DNA from: Agrobacterium larrymoorei
Lineage (GTDB): Bacteria; Pseudomonadota; Alphaproteobacteria; Rhizobiales; Rhizobiaceae
NCBI RefSeq assembly: GCF_005145045.1
Contig: NZ_CP039692.1
Location: 1-64,000 of the forward strand
DNA length: 64,000 nt
Direction: 5' to 3'
Shown: piece after piece, positions 34,889-44,062 of the stretch
Numbering within the stretch: position 1 is the first letter of the stretch
Layout of the letters: each line of letters opens with the position of its first letter
Made by a program: the position numbers and the translations under genes
Notes under the pieces: model-generated
The model's input: only the letters and a program-made list of their open reading frames with translations
Databases searched by the model: none
What the model was told of the DNA's origin: nothing

Positions 34889-35802
34889 TGGCCAAGTCCG
34901 GTACTTTATCAAACCTGCATAACTGGCTCATCAGCGAAGACTTCACGTCAACGCGACAGGCGCGCCTGCACAGTGCCTATCTTGGCTGGCTGAGCCTCGT
35001 TGCAAATCCTCTCGCTCTGGCCGGGTTCGCAATCGTCGTTCTGCTCGTCGTCGTTGCCGCGCTGGCACCGGTGATTGCTGTTCACGATCCCTTCGTGCAG
35101 GACTTCGCAATAGCGCTGAACGCTCCGTCTTCCGCACATTGGTTTGGAACCGATGAGTTCGGTCGCGATGTCTTCTCCCGTCTGGTTTTCGGTGCACGCA
35201 CCACTCTTTACATCACCATTCTGGTGACCGTAATCGTCGCACCGATAGGCTTCGTGATTGGCGCGACGGCGGGGTATCTCGGCGGTTGGGTGGATGTCGT
35301 TCTGATGCGCATAACCGACATCTTCCTCTCCTTTCCAAGCCTTGTTCTCGCGCTGGCTTTTTCGGCGGCACTCGGCCCCGGCATCGAAAACGCGGTGATT
35401 GCCATCGCGCTCACGGTCTGGCCGCCGATTGCCCGTCTCGCACGCGCTGAAACCCTGACTTTCCGACAGGCCGACTTCGTCGTTGCCGCCGAACTTCAAG
35501 GCGCGGGTGTAGGACGGATTTTGCTACGGCACATCGTTCCGCTCTGCGCACCGTCGATCATCGTGCGCCTCACCCTCAACATGTCCAGTATTATCCTGAC
35601 CGCCGCAGGCCTCGGATTCCTTGGTCTCGGCGCCCAACCACCGATGGCAGAGTGGGGAGCGATGGCTGCTTCCGGTCGCCAGTATCTTCTCGATGCCTGG
35701 TGGCTGACGACGGTTCCAGGCATTGCTATCCTGACCGTAAGCCTTGCTTTCAATCTGCTCGGCGACGGGCTTCGCGACATCATGGATCCCCGTAATGGCT
35801 AA
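34888..35802 (+). CDS. ABC importer permease, DppC type
   Basis: The 304-residue protein is the second permease: an N-terminal helix, HWFGTDEFGRDVFSRLVFGARTTL (a hallmark of DppC/OppC proteins), and the EAA loop EFQGAG-like FVVAAELQGAGVGRILLRHIVPL. GLGFLGLGAQPPMAEWGAMAASGRQYLLDAWW and DGLRDIMDPRNG close the protein. It overlaps dppB-like by one base and the ATPase gene by eight, so the operon is tightly coupled. Confidence 0.92.
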   Translation: MAKSGTLSNLHNWLISEDFTSTRQARLHSAYLGWLSLVANPLALAGFAIVVLLVVVAALAPVIAVHDPFVQDFAIALNAPSSAHWFGTDEFGRDVFSRLVFGARTTLYITILVTVIVAPIGFVIGATAGYLGGWVDVVLMRITDIFLSFPSLVLALAFSAALGPGIENAVIAIALTVWPPIARLARAETLTFRQADFVVAAELQGAGVGRILLRHIVPLCAPSIIVRLTLNMSSIILTAAGLGFLGLGAQPPMAEWGAMAASGRQYLLDAWWLTTVPGIAILTVSLAFNLLGDGLRDIMDPRNG

Positions 35803-36643
35803 CTCATCCGACACGATTTTGACGGTCGAAAACATGTCCGTCCAATTTCCAACGCTCTCCGGCGTCACCACGGCTGTAAGGGATGTGTCCTTCACCGTCG
35901 GTCGGGAGAAGATCGGCATCATTGGCGAATCCGGCTCCGGCAAGAGCACGACAGGCCGCGCCATCATGCGCCTTCAGCCGCCTCAGGCGATCGTGAAGGC
36001 CAACCGCATGCAGTTCGAAGATGTCGATCTGCTAACGGCAAGCGAAGGGGAGATGCGATCCATTCGTGGACGCCGCATAGCGATGATCCTGCAGGACCCG
36101 AAATATTCGCTGAACCCGGTTATGACGGTTGGCGAGCAAATTTCGGAAACGGTGATTCTGCACGAGAACGCCACATCGCAGGAGGCGCGCAGACGCACCC
36201 TCGCCATGCTAGAGCGTGTCAACATACGCGACCCGGAAAGGGTCTTCGACCTTTATCCGCATGAAGTTTCTGGCGGAATGGGCCAACGCATCATGATCTC
36301 GATGATGCTCATCTCCCAGCCATCGCTGATCATCGCCGACGAGCCGACTTCAGCACTCGATGTGACGGTGCGACAGCAAGTCCTGTCTATCCTTGATGAC
36401 CTCGTGGTTGAACGCAACATCGGCCTGATCTTCATCAGCCACGACCTCAACCTCGTGCGCAGCTTCTGCGACCGTGTCATCATCATGTACGCCGGCCGTG
36501 TTGTCGAAACGATTGCTGCGGCCAACCTCGATCAGGCCCAACATCCCTACACGCGCGGTCTGCTGAACGCACTTCCAAGCCTCGACCACCCCAGAGACAG
36601 GCTCGAAGTCCTGCGTCGCGACCCTGCATGGCTGGAGAACTGA
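35795..36643 (+). CDS. ABC importer ATPase, DppD type
   Basis: The 282-residue protein has Walker A GESGSGKST, the signature VSGGMGQR, Walker [13 protein letters not shown] and the switch His in FISHDLN. SGGMGQR instead of SGGMRQR or SGGQRQR is a small deviation. It ends with the YTRGLLNALPSLDHP.RLEVL region seen in oligopeptide ATPases, which normally carries Cys residues for an iron-sulfur cluster; those are not present. It pairs with the DppF-type ATPase. ATG 35795 is internal to the preceding gene's last codons. Confidence 0.92.
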   Translation: MANSSDTILTVENMSVQFPTLSGVTTAVRDVSFTVGREKIGIIGESGSGKSTTGRAIMRLQPPQAIVKANRMQFEDVDLLTASEGEMRSIRGRRIAMILQDPKYSLNPVMTVGEQISETVILHENATSQEARRRTLAMLERVNIRDPERVFDLYPHEVSGGMGQRIMISMMLISQPSLIIADEPTSALDVTVRQQVLSILDDLVVERNIGLIFISHDLNLVRSFCDRVIIMYAGRVVETIAAANLDQAQHPYTRGLLNALPSLDHPRDRLEVLRRDPAWLEN

Positions 36644-36645
36644 GA

Positions 36646-37428
36646 ATGTCCATGATCAAAACCGAAAATCTTGCTGTCTCCTATGGCCGCGGCGAAACAG
36701 CGCTTAAGGTCGTAAAGGACGTTTCCTTCGAAGTCAAAAAAGGCGAGACCTTTGGTCTTGTCGGCGAGAGCGGCTGCGGCAAGTCCACCATTCTGGGCGC
36801 ACTTGCCGGGCGAAACAAGCAATGGACAGGATCAATCGAGATCGACGGTGAAACGATCGCCCAAAAGCGCACCAGCTCTCAGCTTGCGAAGCAGCAACTG
36901 GTGTTCCAGGATCCGTTCGGCTCCATCCATCCGCGACACACGATCGGTCGCACCCTGCTGGAACCCTTGGAAATCCATGGCAAGGACCGACGGCAGGAGC
37001 GCATCGAGAAGGTGCTGACCGATGTCGGCCTTCCGTTAAATTTCCGATACCGCTATCCGCACCAGCTTTCTGGCGGCCAGCGGCAGCGAGTGGCGATCGC
37101 CCGGGCTCTGATCCTAGAGCCGAAAATCCTCCTGCTGGACGAACCGACATCAGCGCTCGACGTGTCCATTCAGGCAGAAATCCTCAATCTGCTCAAGGAT
37201 CTGCGGGAGCGCGGGAAGCTGACTTATATCCTGGTCAGCCACGATCTCGCGGTGGTCACGCATCTTTGTGACCGTGTTGCGATCATGCAGAACGGCGAGT
37301 TTGTTGAGATTGCGACAAGACAACAGTTGCTCGAAAACACGGTACAGCATTCTTACACGCGCATACTCATGGAAGGCAGTCGTGGGTATGTGACGACAAG
37401 GCAAAAGCCCATAATTGCGCTGCGTTAG
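36646..37428 (+). CDS. ABC importer ATPase, DppF type
   Basis: The 260-residue protein has Walker [12 protein letters not shown], signature [15 protein letters not shown], Walker [13 protein letters not shown] and switch His in LVSHDLAVV. It is the second ATPase of the importer and the last gene of the operon. ATG 36646 follows the previous stop by 2 bp with a GGAG site. Its stop overlaps by 4 bp the stop of the convergent AraC gene, leaving no room for a separate terminator between them. Confidence 0.92.
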   Translation: MSMIKTENLAVSYGRGETALKVVKDVSFEVKKGETFGLVGESGCGKSTILGALAGRNKQWTGSIEIDGETIAQKRTSSQLAKQQLVFQDPFGSIHPRHTIGRTLLEPLEIHGKDRRQERIEKVLTDVGLPLNFRYRYPHQLSGGQRQRVAIARALILEPKILLLDEPTSALDVSIQAEILNLLKDLRERGKLTYILVSHDLAVVTHLCDRVAIMQNGEFVEIATRQQLLENTVQHSYTRILMEGSRGYVTTRQKPIIALR

Positions 37429-38306
37429 GCTGCCAGCAGCCGCAGTCTTGCGGCGTCCTTGAGCGGCGGCAGGCCAAACTGCCGGGCGTACTCCCGACTA
37501 AACTGATTGGGACTTTCATACCCTACGTCGAATGCCACCGATGTCGCCGTGCCTTCCCCTGACAGCAGCAGGGAACGCGCATGCAGAAGACGGACATTCT
37601 TCTGGTACTGGATAGGGCTGAGCGCTGTTACCGCTTTGAAGTGGCGATGGAATGCGGACACGCTAAGTGCGGTCATCTTTGCCAGTTCCTCAACTCGGAG
37701 AGACTTCGCAAAGTTTTCCCGGATCCACCGAACAGCATCGGCGACGCGTGAGAGAGGCGTCTCCGGCATTGCAATGTCTCGGAGCATCCAGCCGAGCGGC
37801 CCCCGCAGAACACGGAACAAGATTTCACGCTCGTAGACAGGTGCCAGAGCGGCGACCTCGTCAGGACGGTCCAACAAACGAAGCATGCGTACCCAGGCAT
37901 CGAGCAGTTCGGGAGTTATTGGAGCCACCGAAAATCCCGAATCGTAGGGGGTTCCGCCGGTAAGCTTTGGCAAGTCAGCGATAAGATTCGCAACGATGGC
38001 CGGATCGAGCGTAAGGCTGATAGCGAGGTAGGGTCGGCCAAGTTCATCCGGATGGACCGAACCCACGGCCGGCAGGTCGACCGACATTACAAAATAGGTG
38101 GCCGGATCATAGTGAAATGTCCGGTCCCCAACCGTCATGCATTTCGATCCCGTCAGGATCAGATTGACCATCGGTTCGTAGACGGCTGCTAACTGATGCT
38201 CCGGGATCTCTCCCTGTACCATCGCCACACGAGGTATCCCGGTTTCAGTTCGGCGGTTCTCCGCTCGTGCGGCGAGATGTCGGAGTTCTTCCAGCTGTTG
38301 TTCCAT
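37425..38306 (-). CDS. AraC-family regulator (N-terminal AraC_N domain)
   Basis: The 293-residue protein has an N-terminal sensor of the AraC_N type (VYEPMVNLILTGSKCMTVGDRTFHYDPATYFVMSVDLPAVG, PYLAISLTLDPA) and the two C-terminal helix-turn-helices (SLRVEELAKMTALSVSAFHRHFKAVTALSPIQYQKNVRL and TSVAFDVGYESPNQFSREYARQFGLPP). Proteins of this group often control nearby short-chain dehydrogenase genes. It is divergent from an SDR operon 139 bp away and is its likely activator. The start is uncertain: an in-frame ATG also exists at 38432, and neither has a clear ribosome site. Confidence 0.85.
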   Translation of the reverse strand: MEQQLEELRHLAARAENRRTETGIPRVAMVQGEIPEHQLAAVYEPMVNLILTGSKCMTVGDRTFHYDPATYFVMSVDLPAVGSVHPDELGRPYLAISLTLDPAIVANLIADLPKLTGGTPYDSGFSVAPITPELLDAWVRMLRLLDRPDEVAALAPVYEREILFRVLRGPLGWMLRDIAMPETPLSRVADAVRWIRENFAKSLRVEELAKMTALSVSAFHRHFKAVTALSPIQYQKNVRLLHARSLLLSGEGTATSVAFDVGYESPNQFSREYARQFGLPPLKDAARLRLLAA

Positions 38307-38444
38307 GAGAGGGACGATGGCACGTGCAGGAAGCTCGAACAAGAGGAAAGCAGAAATAGGCAATGATCGAGGAGGATCGGGTGAGCGGTGCTTGGCTCCC
38401 GCGGTTATCAAATCATCATCCGCATCGGACATTGGAGAGTTGTC

Positions 38445-39188
38445 ATGAAGATCGTTATTGTCACCGGCGGGAGCCGCGGGATCGGCGCCGCCACGGCGCG
38501 AATGTGCGCAGCGAAGGGCATGGGCGTCATCCTGACCTACAACACGAATCCTGAGGCCGCGAACGACGTCGTGGCTTCGATAAATGAGATCGGCGGCGTT
38601 GCGGTCGCCCTAAATCTGGATGTCTCGCAGATCCATTCGTTCGCGGCCTTCCGCAAGGAGGTAGAGAAAGTGCTCCAAGCAACGTTCGGCCGCGGCGACT
38701 TTGACTTCCTGGTCAACAATGCCGGATACGGGATGTTCACGCCGCTCGCGGACGTGACCGAGGACCAGTTCGATGGTCTGTTCAATGTGCACCTGAAGGG
38801 ACCGTTCTTTCTCACGCAGACCCTTCTGCCTCTGATGGCCGATGGCGGGCATATCGTGAACATGACGAGCGCGACCACCCGCGTCGCTTTCGCCGGAGTA
38901 GCTCCATACGCGTCCTTCAAAGGCGGCCTCGCGGTAATGACCCGATACCTGGCCAAGGAACTCGGTGGACGACAGATCCGGTCAAACTCCGTTTCTCCAG
39001 GGCCGATCCGAACAGAACTCGGTGGCGGGTTGAACGAGGAATTCGAATCGAAGCTTGCGCCTATGGCGTCGCTGGGAGGCGTCGGCGAGCCCGATGAGGT
39101 TGGAAGTGTGGTCGCCAGTCTCCTGGCTGACGAGAACCGCTGGATCAACGCACAGGACATCGAAGTTTCCGGCGGCTATGTGATCTGA
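38445..39188 (+). CDS. Short-chain dehydrogenase/reductase
   Basis: The 247-residue protein is a classical SDR: cofactor loop TGGSRGIGAATARM, structural NNAG in FLVNNAGYGMF, catalytic Ser in MTSATTRVAFAG, and YASFK (YxxxK). It should use NADP(H) given the basic residue after the glycine loop region is not decisive; the substrate is unknown. ATG 38445 follows GGAG. The next two genes follow closely, forming an SDR-VOC-SnoaL operon that resembles small detoxification or modification clusters controlled by AraC proteins. Confidence 0.88.
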   Translation: MKIVIVTGGSRGIGAATARMCAAKGMGVILTYNTNPEAANDVVASINEIGGVAVALNLDVSQIHSFAAFRKEVEKVLQATFGRGDFDFLVNNAGYGMFTPLADVTEDQFDGLFNVHLKGPFFLTQTLLPLMADGGHIVNMTSATTRVAFAGVAPYASFKGGLAVMTRYLAKELGGRQIRSNSVSPGPIRTELGGGLNEEFESKLAPMASLGGVGEPDEVGSVVASLLADENRWINAQDIEVSGGYVI

Positions 39189-39200
39189 AGGCGAACAGCG

Positions 39201-39602
39201 ATGCTTGATCATATCTTTCTGACGGTTCTGGAAACGGAACGCTCCATCGAGTTCTACAGCAGAACACTTAGGCCCCTCGGGATCACCCAGCGACACGACT
39301 ACGATGGAAAGGACGGCCCCGTCGGCCATCCCGACCTTAAAGGCTTCGGTGCAAGCGGACGGATGTTCTTTTGGCTGCGGCAAGGCGCGCCCTCGCCTGG
39401 GGCGGTTCATGTCGGCTTTGTCGCGAACTCAGAAGCGGCGGTTGCCGCCGCCTATGACGCGGCGACTGCCGCGGGCGCTACGTCGATCCATGCGCCCGGA
39501 CCGCAGCTTCACTATGACCCGCGCTACTTCGCGGCACAGGTCCGCGATCTTGATGGCTACACCTTGGAGTTCGTCTTCAAGAGCTGGCAGCACGAAAGGT
39601 GA
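39201..39602 (+). CDS. VOC-superfamily protein
   Basis: The 133-residue protein has the vicinal-oxygen-chelate pattern: LDHIFLTVLETERSIEFYSRTLRPLGI (first module with metal-binding His), AVHVGFVANSEAAVAAAYDAATAAGA and YFAAQVRDLDGYTLEFVFK (DxDG..LEF end with the Glu). It is 12 bp behind the SDR gene and overlaps the next by 4 bp. Role unknown; a dioxygenase, isomerase or resistance function is possible. Confidence 0.85.
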   Translation: MLDHIFLTVLETERSIEFYSRTLRPLGITQRHDYDGKDGPVGHPDLKGFGASGRMFFWLRQGAPSPGAVHVGFVANSEAAVAAAYDAATAAGATSIHAPGPQLHYDPRYFAAQVRDLDGYTLEFVFKSWQHER

Positions 39603-39952
39603 CGATCAAGGAGGGACAGGCTGACTTCCACGCCGTGGCCGCACGTCTGATCAATGCGACGAACGCTTTCGATACCGACGCGGTGTCGGCTTTGTTCACT
39701 CCGGACGCGGTGATCGATGATCCGTCCACCGGAGAACGTTTCGACGGGCACGATGGCATCCGCGACTACGTCGAGCGGTTCTTCGTGGGATATCAGACCG
39801 TGACACGTCTCCTGACGGTGGAGGCGTTCGGCCCACGCAGCGCGCGCCTTCGTGTCGATTTCACAGGTGACTTCGGTCATGAGGTTGGACGGCTCGATAT
39901 AAAGTTAACCTGCGAGGGGTTGATCGAGCGCATCGACGCCGACCTCGAATAG
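39599..39952 (+). CDS. SnoaL-like (NTF2-fold) protein
   Basis: The 117-residue protein has the cone-shaped NTF2-like pattern: FHAVAARLINATNAFDTDAVSALFTPDAVIDDPSTGERFDGHDGIRDYVERFF, then two beta strands and GRLDIKLTCEGLIERIDADL. Such proteins are isomerases, hydrolases or binding proteins of small ligands. GTG 39599 overlaps the VOC stop by 4 bp, a coupling sign. It ends the three-gene operon. Confidence 0.8.
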   Translation: MTIKEGQADFHAVAARLINATNAFDTDAVSALFTPDAVIDDPSTGERFDGHDGIRDYVERFFVGYQTVTRLLTVEAFGPRSARLRVDFTGDFGHEVGRLDIKLTCEGLIERIDADLE

Positions 39953-40430
39953 CTGGCAATCAATGCTCAGATAGGCGGCGGGTCGAGATCTGGAAGGTGA
40001 TGTTCGTCCTGGCTGCCGCACGCCCGTCGACGTGTTGGGTGCTGATGTGCACTCACCATCGGACAAACATCTGTCTCTGTCTTGTAGCTCCTCGTTGTTT
40101 AAACGGAAGCACGAGGCGTCTTCCGCCGCCCGACATAAAATTTTTGCACAGGTCATCGCGCACCCAATCGATGATAGAGGCTCAATGAAGTCGGCCAACC
40201 GCGGGTCCAGCCTTAGCAACACCTTTCTTGACGCAGAGTTTCAACGTTCAGCGCTTTACCTCCAGCAAATCTTCAGCGAGATGGGTTCCGCCAGTTATGG
40301 GAAATTCTAATGGCGCGCGACTTCCGCGAGCCCGGTTTCACGAAAGGGAGCAAGGACCCCGAAACCGCAGGGCTAATCGCGGACCACCGGATCTACGTTG
40401 ATAAGCCTGACTGGAAGAGCCGTGAGGTGA
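39953..40430. other. Mostly non-coding, with two doubtful coupled small frames
   Basis: About 480 bp. Two short frames, 40185-40310 (41 residues) and 40310-40456 (48 residues, ARDFREPGFTKGSKDPE...), overlap as TAATG, which looks like translational coupling, but both lack recognisable content and the second overlaps the end of the next gene. I see nothing else. Confidence 0.3.
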
Positions 40431-41078
40431 TTAAGTCTCAGGGACCCTTGTGGTAGCGCGGTTAATGTAGTCAATCAGGGCACGAGCGGCTACAAACGAT
40501 TTGACAGTCTCGTCTATCAGACTGGGCGACATCAACAGCTCGTCTGAAATGTTGTGACATGCGCCAAAGTTCTTGAGGTTGAAGAAATCGAGCGCATCGT
40601 GGTTTTTCACAAACCCGTTGCCACTGATGTCATGACCGTCGGTCAGACCGTTCGGGAAGTATTTCTGAAATAGCGGTCCTTCAACGATAGTGCGCCATTT
40701 TCCGGTGTGGCTCGCGATCGTTTGCCTCAAAATATGTGCAAGGCGAGGTGGAAGTAATAATGCGCCGCCTCCGCTGTAAGAACAGCTGGGCGAAATCTGC
40801 ATAAAGTAGCTTGCAGCAGCGTTCTTTGATAGCGAAACGCGCATAGCGATCAACCCTATCCCGCTCGAGATCGGCGCTCTGGCCAAACACTTTCTCGGGT
40901 CGATGTTCACTTTCGCTACACGAGGGTCTATCAAACCGGCCCTTGCAATCAGCTGCGATGTGAATTCGATCAGGTTGGCCCGCGCGCGACCAATTTGAGC
41001 CTTATTGCCGGCCAGCCAATTCTCACCGTGGTCGCCGGAAGCTTCCGACAGAATTTTCAAAGTCGATTGGTCGATCAT
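40431..41078 (-). CDS. DUF2461-like protein
   Basis: The 215-residue protein fits the DUF2461 pattern in outline: an N-terminal GENWLAGNKAQIGRARANLIEF (NREWF..NK..Y in the family), LIAMRVSLSKNAAASYFMQI (the R..RFSKDK-type segment), SGGGALLLPPRLAHILRQTI, and a late DGHDISGNGFVKNHDALDFFNLKNFGAC (the family's L.R.PKGFD..HP....LK.K.F). Several usual charged residues differ, so it may be a degenerate member. Function of the family is unknown. It stands alone; the start is uncertain. Confidence 0.6.
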   Translation of the reverse strand: MIDQSTLKILSEASGDHGENWLAGNKAQIGRARANLIEFTSQLIARAGLIDPRVAKVNIDPRKCLARAPISSGIGLIAMRVSLSKNAAASYFMQISPSCSYSGGGALLLPPRLAHILRQTIASHTGKWRTIVEGPLFQKYFPNGLTDGHDISGNGFVKNHDALDFFNLKNFGACHNISDELLMSPSLIDETVKSFVAARALIDYINRATTRVPET

Positions 41079-41535
41079 TTCCGTTCCGTATGCAGCAGCA
41101 GTGGTTTCGCGCTCAAATGAGCTGCGGAACGTAAAGGGAACAAAAATGTGTTCGATGTGTGATGTTCGTGAGACTGCAATACTGGGACACTATTTATCGC
41201 GTTAGACCGGATCGAACGTAACGAGCGCGCTGTGGCTTCTAGTCATTTGGATCTGAAGAGGCGTCGTAGACTTTGAGCAACGAGGTCGTTTAGCTATTGC
41301 CTTTCCAACATGTACTTTTCCGGGGAAACGCTTTAGATCGGGAAACGTCATATGTGTCGTGGTGCAACGATGACAAGCTACACCCATCAAGCCACAAGTG
41401 TTACCGCAGAACCGCAGCCTCAAATCGGAGGCTGCTAGACCAGGCCAAATATCAAAAATCAACCAGGTCTTTCGCTGCCCCTACTAACCTCGTCACTGGC
41501 GAAAGAATACGCCGACAAAGACAGAGCGATGCAGC
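41079..41535. other. No gene recognised
   Basis: About 460 bp between the DUF2461-like gene and the end of the signalling operon. No supported frame; it may hold a terminator for the operon, but I see no clear stem with a T-run. Confidence 0.35.
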
Positions 41536-42663
41536 CTAATCGACCGGAAACGCAATCGTAAATGTTGTACCTTTCCCAATTCCAGGACTAGCCGCGGAGA
41601 CACTTCCTCCATGCAATTCTACCAGCTGTTTCACCAAGGCTAGGCCTATTCCGAGACCGCCGCGTGAGTGCTGAAGATGGCTATCGATCTGCGCAAACAT
41701 CTCGAAAATCCTTTCCACTTCGCCTGGGCTGAGCCCAAGCCCGTCGTCGGTGACCCAAATTGCAACGTCCCGACTTTGCACCGTGATGCCCACCTCGATG
41801 TTGCCGCCATCCAATGTATATTTGGCGGCATTGTTGATGAGGTTCACCGCGCATTGCGTTATGCGGAAATCATCTGCAAACACCATCACAGGCGTTTCAG
41901 GAAATCTCGTTTGAATAATATGGTGTTTCGCTTCTATATTTGGCGCAGCCATTCTGACCGCGGCCTCGAGCGCCTTCCGTAGATCAAAGCGAGTTCTCTG
42001 TAACTCTATTTTTCCCTGGGTTATGCGCGAAACGTCCATCAAATCATCGACCAAGCGCACCAGATGGGTGATTTGATCTTCCATCAATCCGGCCACTTTT
42101 TCCTTTTGTTCACCCTCGGGTCGGCGAGAAAGAAGTTTAAGACCGCCTTTAAGGGCAGCGAGAGGATTGCGTAGTTCGTGTGCCAGCACTGCGAGAAACT
42201 CATCTTTCCGGCGATCGGCGATTTGAAGTACGTTTGCTTGGGACTGTAATATATCGCGTTGCTCAGAGATGGTTTGACGCTGGCGATAGATTTCAAAAAA
42301 AACATCCGTTTTGCTTCTAAGAATATCAGCTTCGATCGGCTTTTGTATGTAGTCGACGGCGCCGGCCTCGTATCCTTGGAACCTCCTGGTTTCGCTGTGT
42401 GCGCCCGCGGTCACGAAAATAATCGGTATTCGTCGCGTGCGCTCATTCCCGCGCATTAGTTCGGCCAATTCGAAACCGTCCAAGCCTGGCATTTGCACAT
42501 CAAGCAAAGCCAGTGCAACATCATGCTCGAGGAGTAGCTCCAACGCCTCGTCGCCTGATTTAGCTTTTAGGAGGGTGAGATCGTCGCGCCGTAGCAAGGC
42601 CTCGAGGGAAAGAAGATTTTCCGGCAGATCGTCAACAAGCAGAAATTTAACCGGAGAACTCAT
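41536..42663 (-). CDS. Receiver-histidine kinase hybrid
   Basis: The 375-residue cytosolic protein has an N-terminal receiver (FLLVDDLPENLLSLEALL, phospho-Asp in LALLDVQMPG near residue 54, Lys in DYIQKPIE) followed by a kinase: H-box LAHELRNPLAALKGGLKLL near 160, N-box INNAAKYT, G-boxes DDGLGLSP and GGLGIGLALVK. It has no membrane part, so it receives a phosphoryl group or signal inside the cell. Its start overlaps the CheB-like gene's stop by 4 bp; it is the last gene of the operon. Confidence 0.92.
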   Translation of the reverse strand: MSSPVKFLLVDDLPENLLSLEALLRRDDLTLLKAKSGDEALELLLEHDVALALLDVQMPGLDGFELAELMRGNERTRRIPIIFVTAGAHSETRRFQGYEAGAVDYIQKPIEADILRSKTDVFFEIYRQRQTISEQRDILQSQANVLQIADRRKDEFLAVLAHELRNPLAALKGGLKLLSRRPEGEQKEKVAGLMEDQITHLVRLVDDLMDVSRITQGKIELQRTRFDLRKALEAAVRMAAPNIEAKHHIIQTRFPETPVMVFADDFRITQCAVNLINNAAKYTLDGGNIEVGITVQSRDVAIWVTDDGLGLSPGEVERIFEMFAQIDSHLQHSRGGLGIGLALVKQLVELHGGSVSAASPGIGKGTTFTIAFPVD

Positions 42664-43232
42664 GACGCGATACTCGAGAGGTGTGATGCGATTTGATCAA
42701 GAGGAACGACCAGGGCATGAGGACAGGCCTTTATTGCAGCTTCGGGCATGGCAGCCGCGTACGCACTTTTTGGATCCTGAACAATCGTCATTCCACCTGC
42801 CTTTGCAACCGCAGAAAGTCCCTTCGCGCCGTCATGGTTAGCCCCAGTCAATATCACCCCAATAAGTTGATCTCCCCACACATCGGCAGCGCTTTCGAAC
42901 GAAACATCGATGGATGGTCGGGAAAAAAGCACCTCGTCATCGCTTGAGAGGGCAATGGCATTTTCGTCTTCTATCAGCATATGGTAATTTGGCGGAGCGA
43001 AATAAATAACCCCTGATTTAATGGGCTCTTTGTCCTCCGGTTCCATAGCTTGAAGACGGCATTTCGCGGCGAAAATCTCCGCCAAAACGCTGCGCTTGCC
43101 CGGTGGAACGTGGACTATTACAAACACAGGCATATCGAAGTCACGTTCAAGAGCCGGCAATATTAAAGACAGCGCCTCAAGCGCACCCGCCGACGCACCG
43201 ATGATGACGGCTTTGTATTCCTTGGCTCTCAC
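42660..43232 (-). CDS. CheB-type methylesterase domain, stand-alone
   Basis: The 190-residue protein is only the CheB catalytic domain: IIGASAGALEALSLILPAL with the catalytic Ser, FVIVHVPPGKRSVLAEIF with the His, and VILTGANHDGAKGLSAVAKAGGMTIVQDPKSAYAAAMPEAA with the Asp. It lacks the N-terminal receiver of chemotaxis CheB, so it must be controlled another way, perhaps by the kinases encoded beside it. It overlaps the genes on both sides by 4 bp. Confidence 0.92.
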   Translation of the reverse strand: MRAKEYKAVIIGASAGALEALSLILPALERDFDMPVFVIVHVPPGKRSVLAEIFAAKCRLQAMEPEDKEPIKSGVIYFAPPNYHMLIEDENAIALSSDDEVLFSRPSIDVSFESAADVWGDQLIGVILTGANHDGAKGLSAVAKAGGMTIVQDPKSAYAAAMPEAAIKACPHALVVPLDQIASHLSSIAS

Positions 43233-44062
43233 GGGTCTGCCCTTTGATAGATCTTTTCCTCTCGTACGAAATCACGGAAACCCTCTTCATGCTGAGAAAA
43301 TCTGAGCGTCTCTTTGGCCCCAAGGCCCAGAAAACCGTTGCGCGGTAGCGCCTCTTTGAATAGCCCGATCGCCCTATCTTGAAGATCTCTGTTAAAATAG
43401 ATCATGACGTTTCGGCAGGAGACCAACTGCATCTCGCTGAAGACCTGGTCGGTGACGAGACTATGGTCTGAGAAAACAACATTGCGCCGGAGGCTTTTGT
43501 TGAGGACACAGCGGTTGTAGGCCGTGTGGTAATAGTCCGACAGTGAGCTTCTGCCGCCGGCAAGGCGATGATTTTCCGTAAATAGCCGCACTCGCTCTAA
43601 GTCGTAGATGCCGGCCTCAGCCTGGGCAAGTGCTTCCGGATTGATGTCGGTCGCGTAAAAGATCGTTCGGTCCTCAAGGCCTTCCTCGCGAAATAGGATG
43701 ACAAACGAATAGAGTTCCTCACCCGTACTGCAACCCGCGATCCATACCTTCAGAGAAGGATACGTCAGCAAGTGGGGGACAACCTTTTCTCTGATCGCGT
43801 GAAAATAGGTCGGGTCCCGAAACATTTCGCTGACCTGTACCGTGAGGTACCGAAGCATTTTGGGTAGCATATCTGCATCGTGGAGAATGCTCTCCTGCAT
43901 TGCGGTTATGGTAGCAAATCCAAGCTGCTCGCGCGCTTGGCGAAGCCGTCGCTTAATCGATGACATTGAGTACGCTCGGAAATCATAGTGATATCTATGA
44001 TAGAGCGCCTCAAGCAAAAGCCGAATTTCGATATCTTCTACCCGTTCGTAAGTCTCAATCAT
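43229..44062 (-). CDS. CheR-type protein-glutamate methyltransferase
   Basis: The 277-residue protein has an N-terminal helical part (YHRYHYDFRAYSMSSIKRRL) and the SAM-binding domain: VWIAGCSTGEELYSFVILF, IFYATDINPEALAQAEAGIY, and FSEMQLVSCRNVMIYFNRDLQ. CheR methylates Glu residues of chemoreceptors. There is no TPR tail. I choose ATG 44062, which overlaps the preceding kinase stop as ATGA; the TTG 12 bases earlier is less likely. Confidence 0.92.
   Translation of the reverse strand: MIETYERVEDIEIRLLLEALYHRYHYDFRAYSMSSIKRRLRQAREQLGFATITAMQESILHDADMLPKMLRYLTVQVSEMFRDPTYFHAIREKVVPHLLTYPSLKVWIAGCSTGEELYSFVILFREEGLEDRTIFYATDINPEALAQAEAGIYDLERVRLFTENHRLAGGRSSLSDYYHTAYNRCVLNKSLRRNVVFSDHSLVTDQVFSEMQLVSCRNVMIYFNRDLQDRAIGLFKEALPRNGFLGLGAKETLRFSQHEEGFRDFVREEKIYQRADP

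Noticed and set aside
34229..34912. Minus-strand frame of 227 codons opposite the permease genes
   Set aside because: Charged, low-complexity product with no recognisable domain; opposite two well-supported permease genes.
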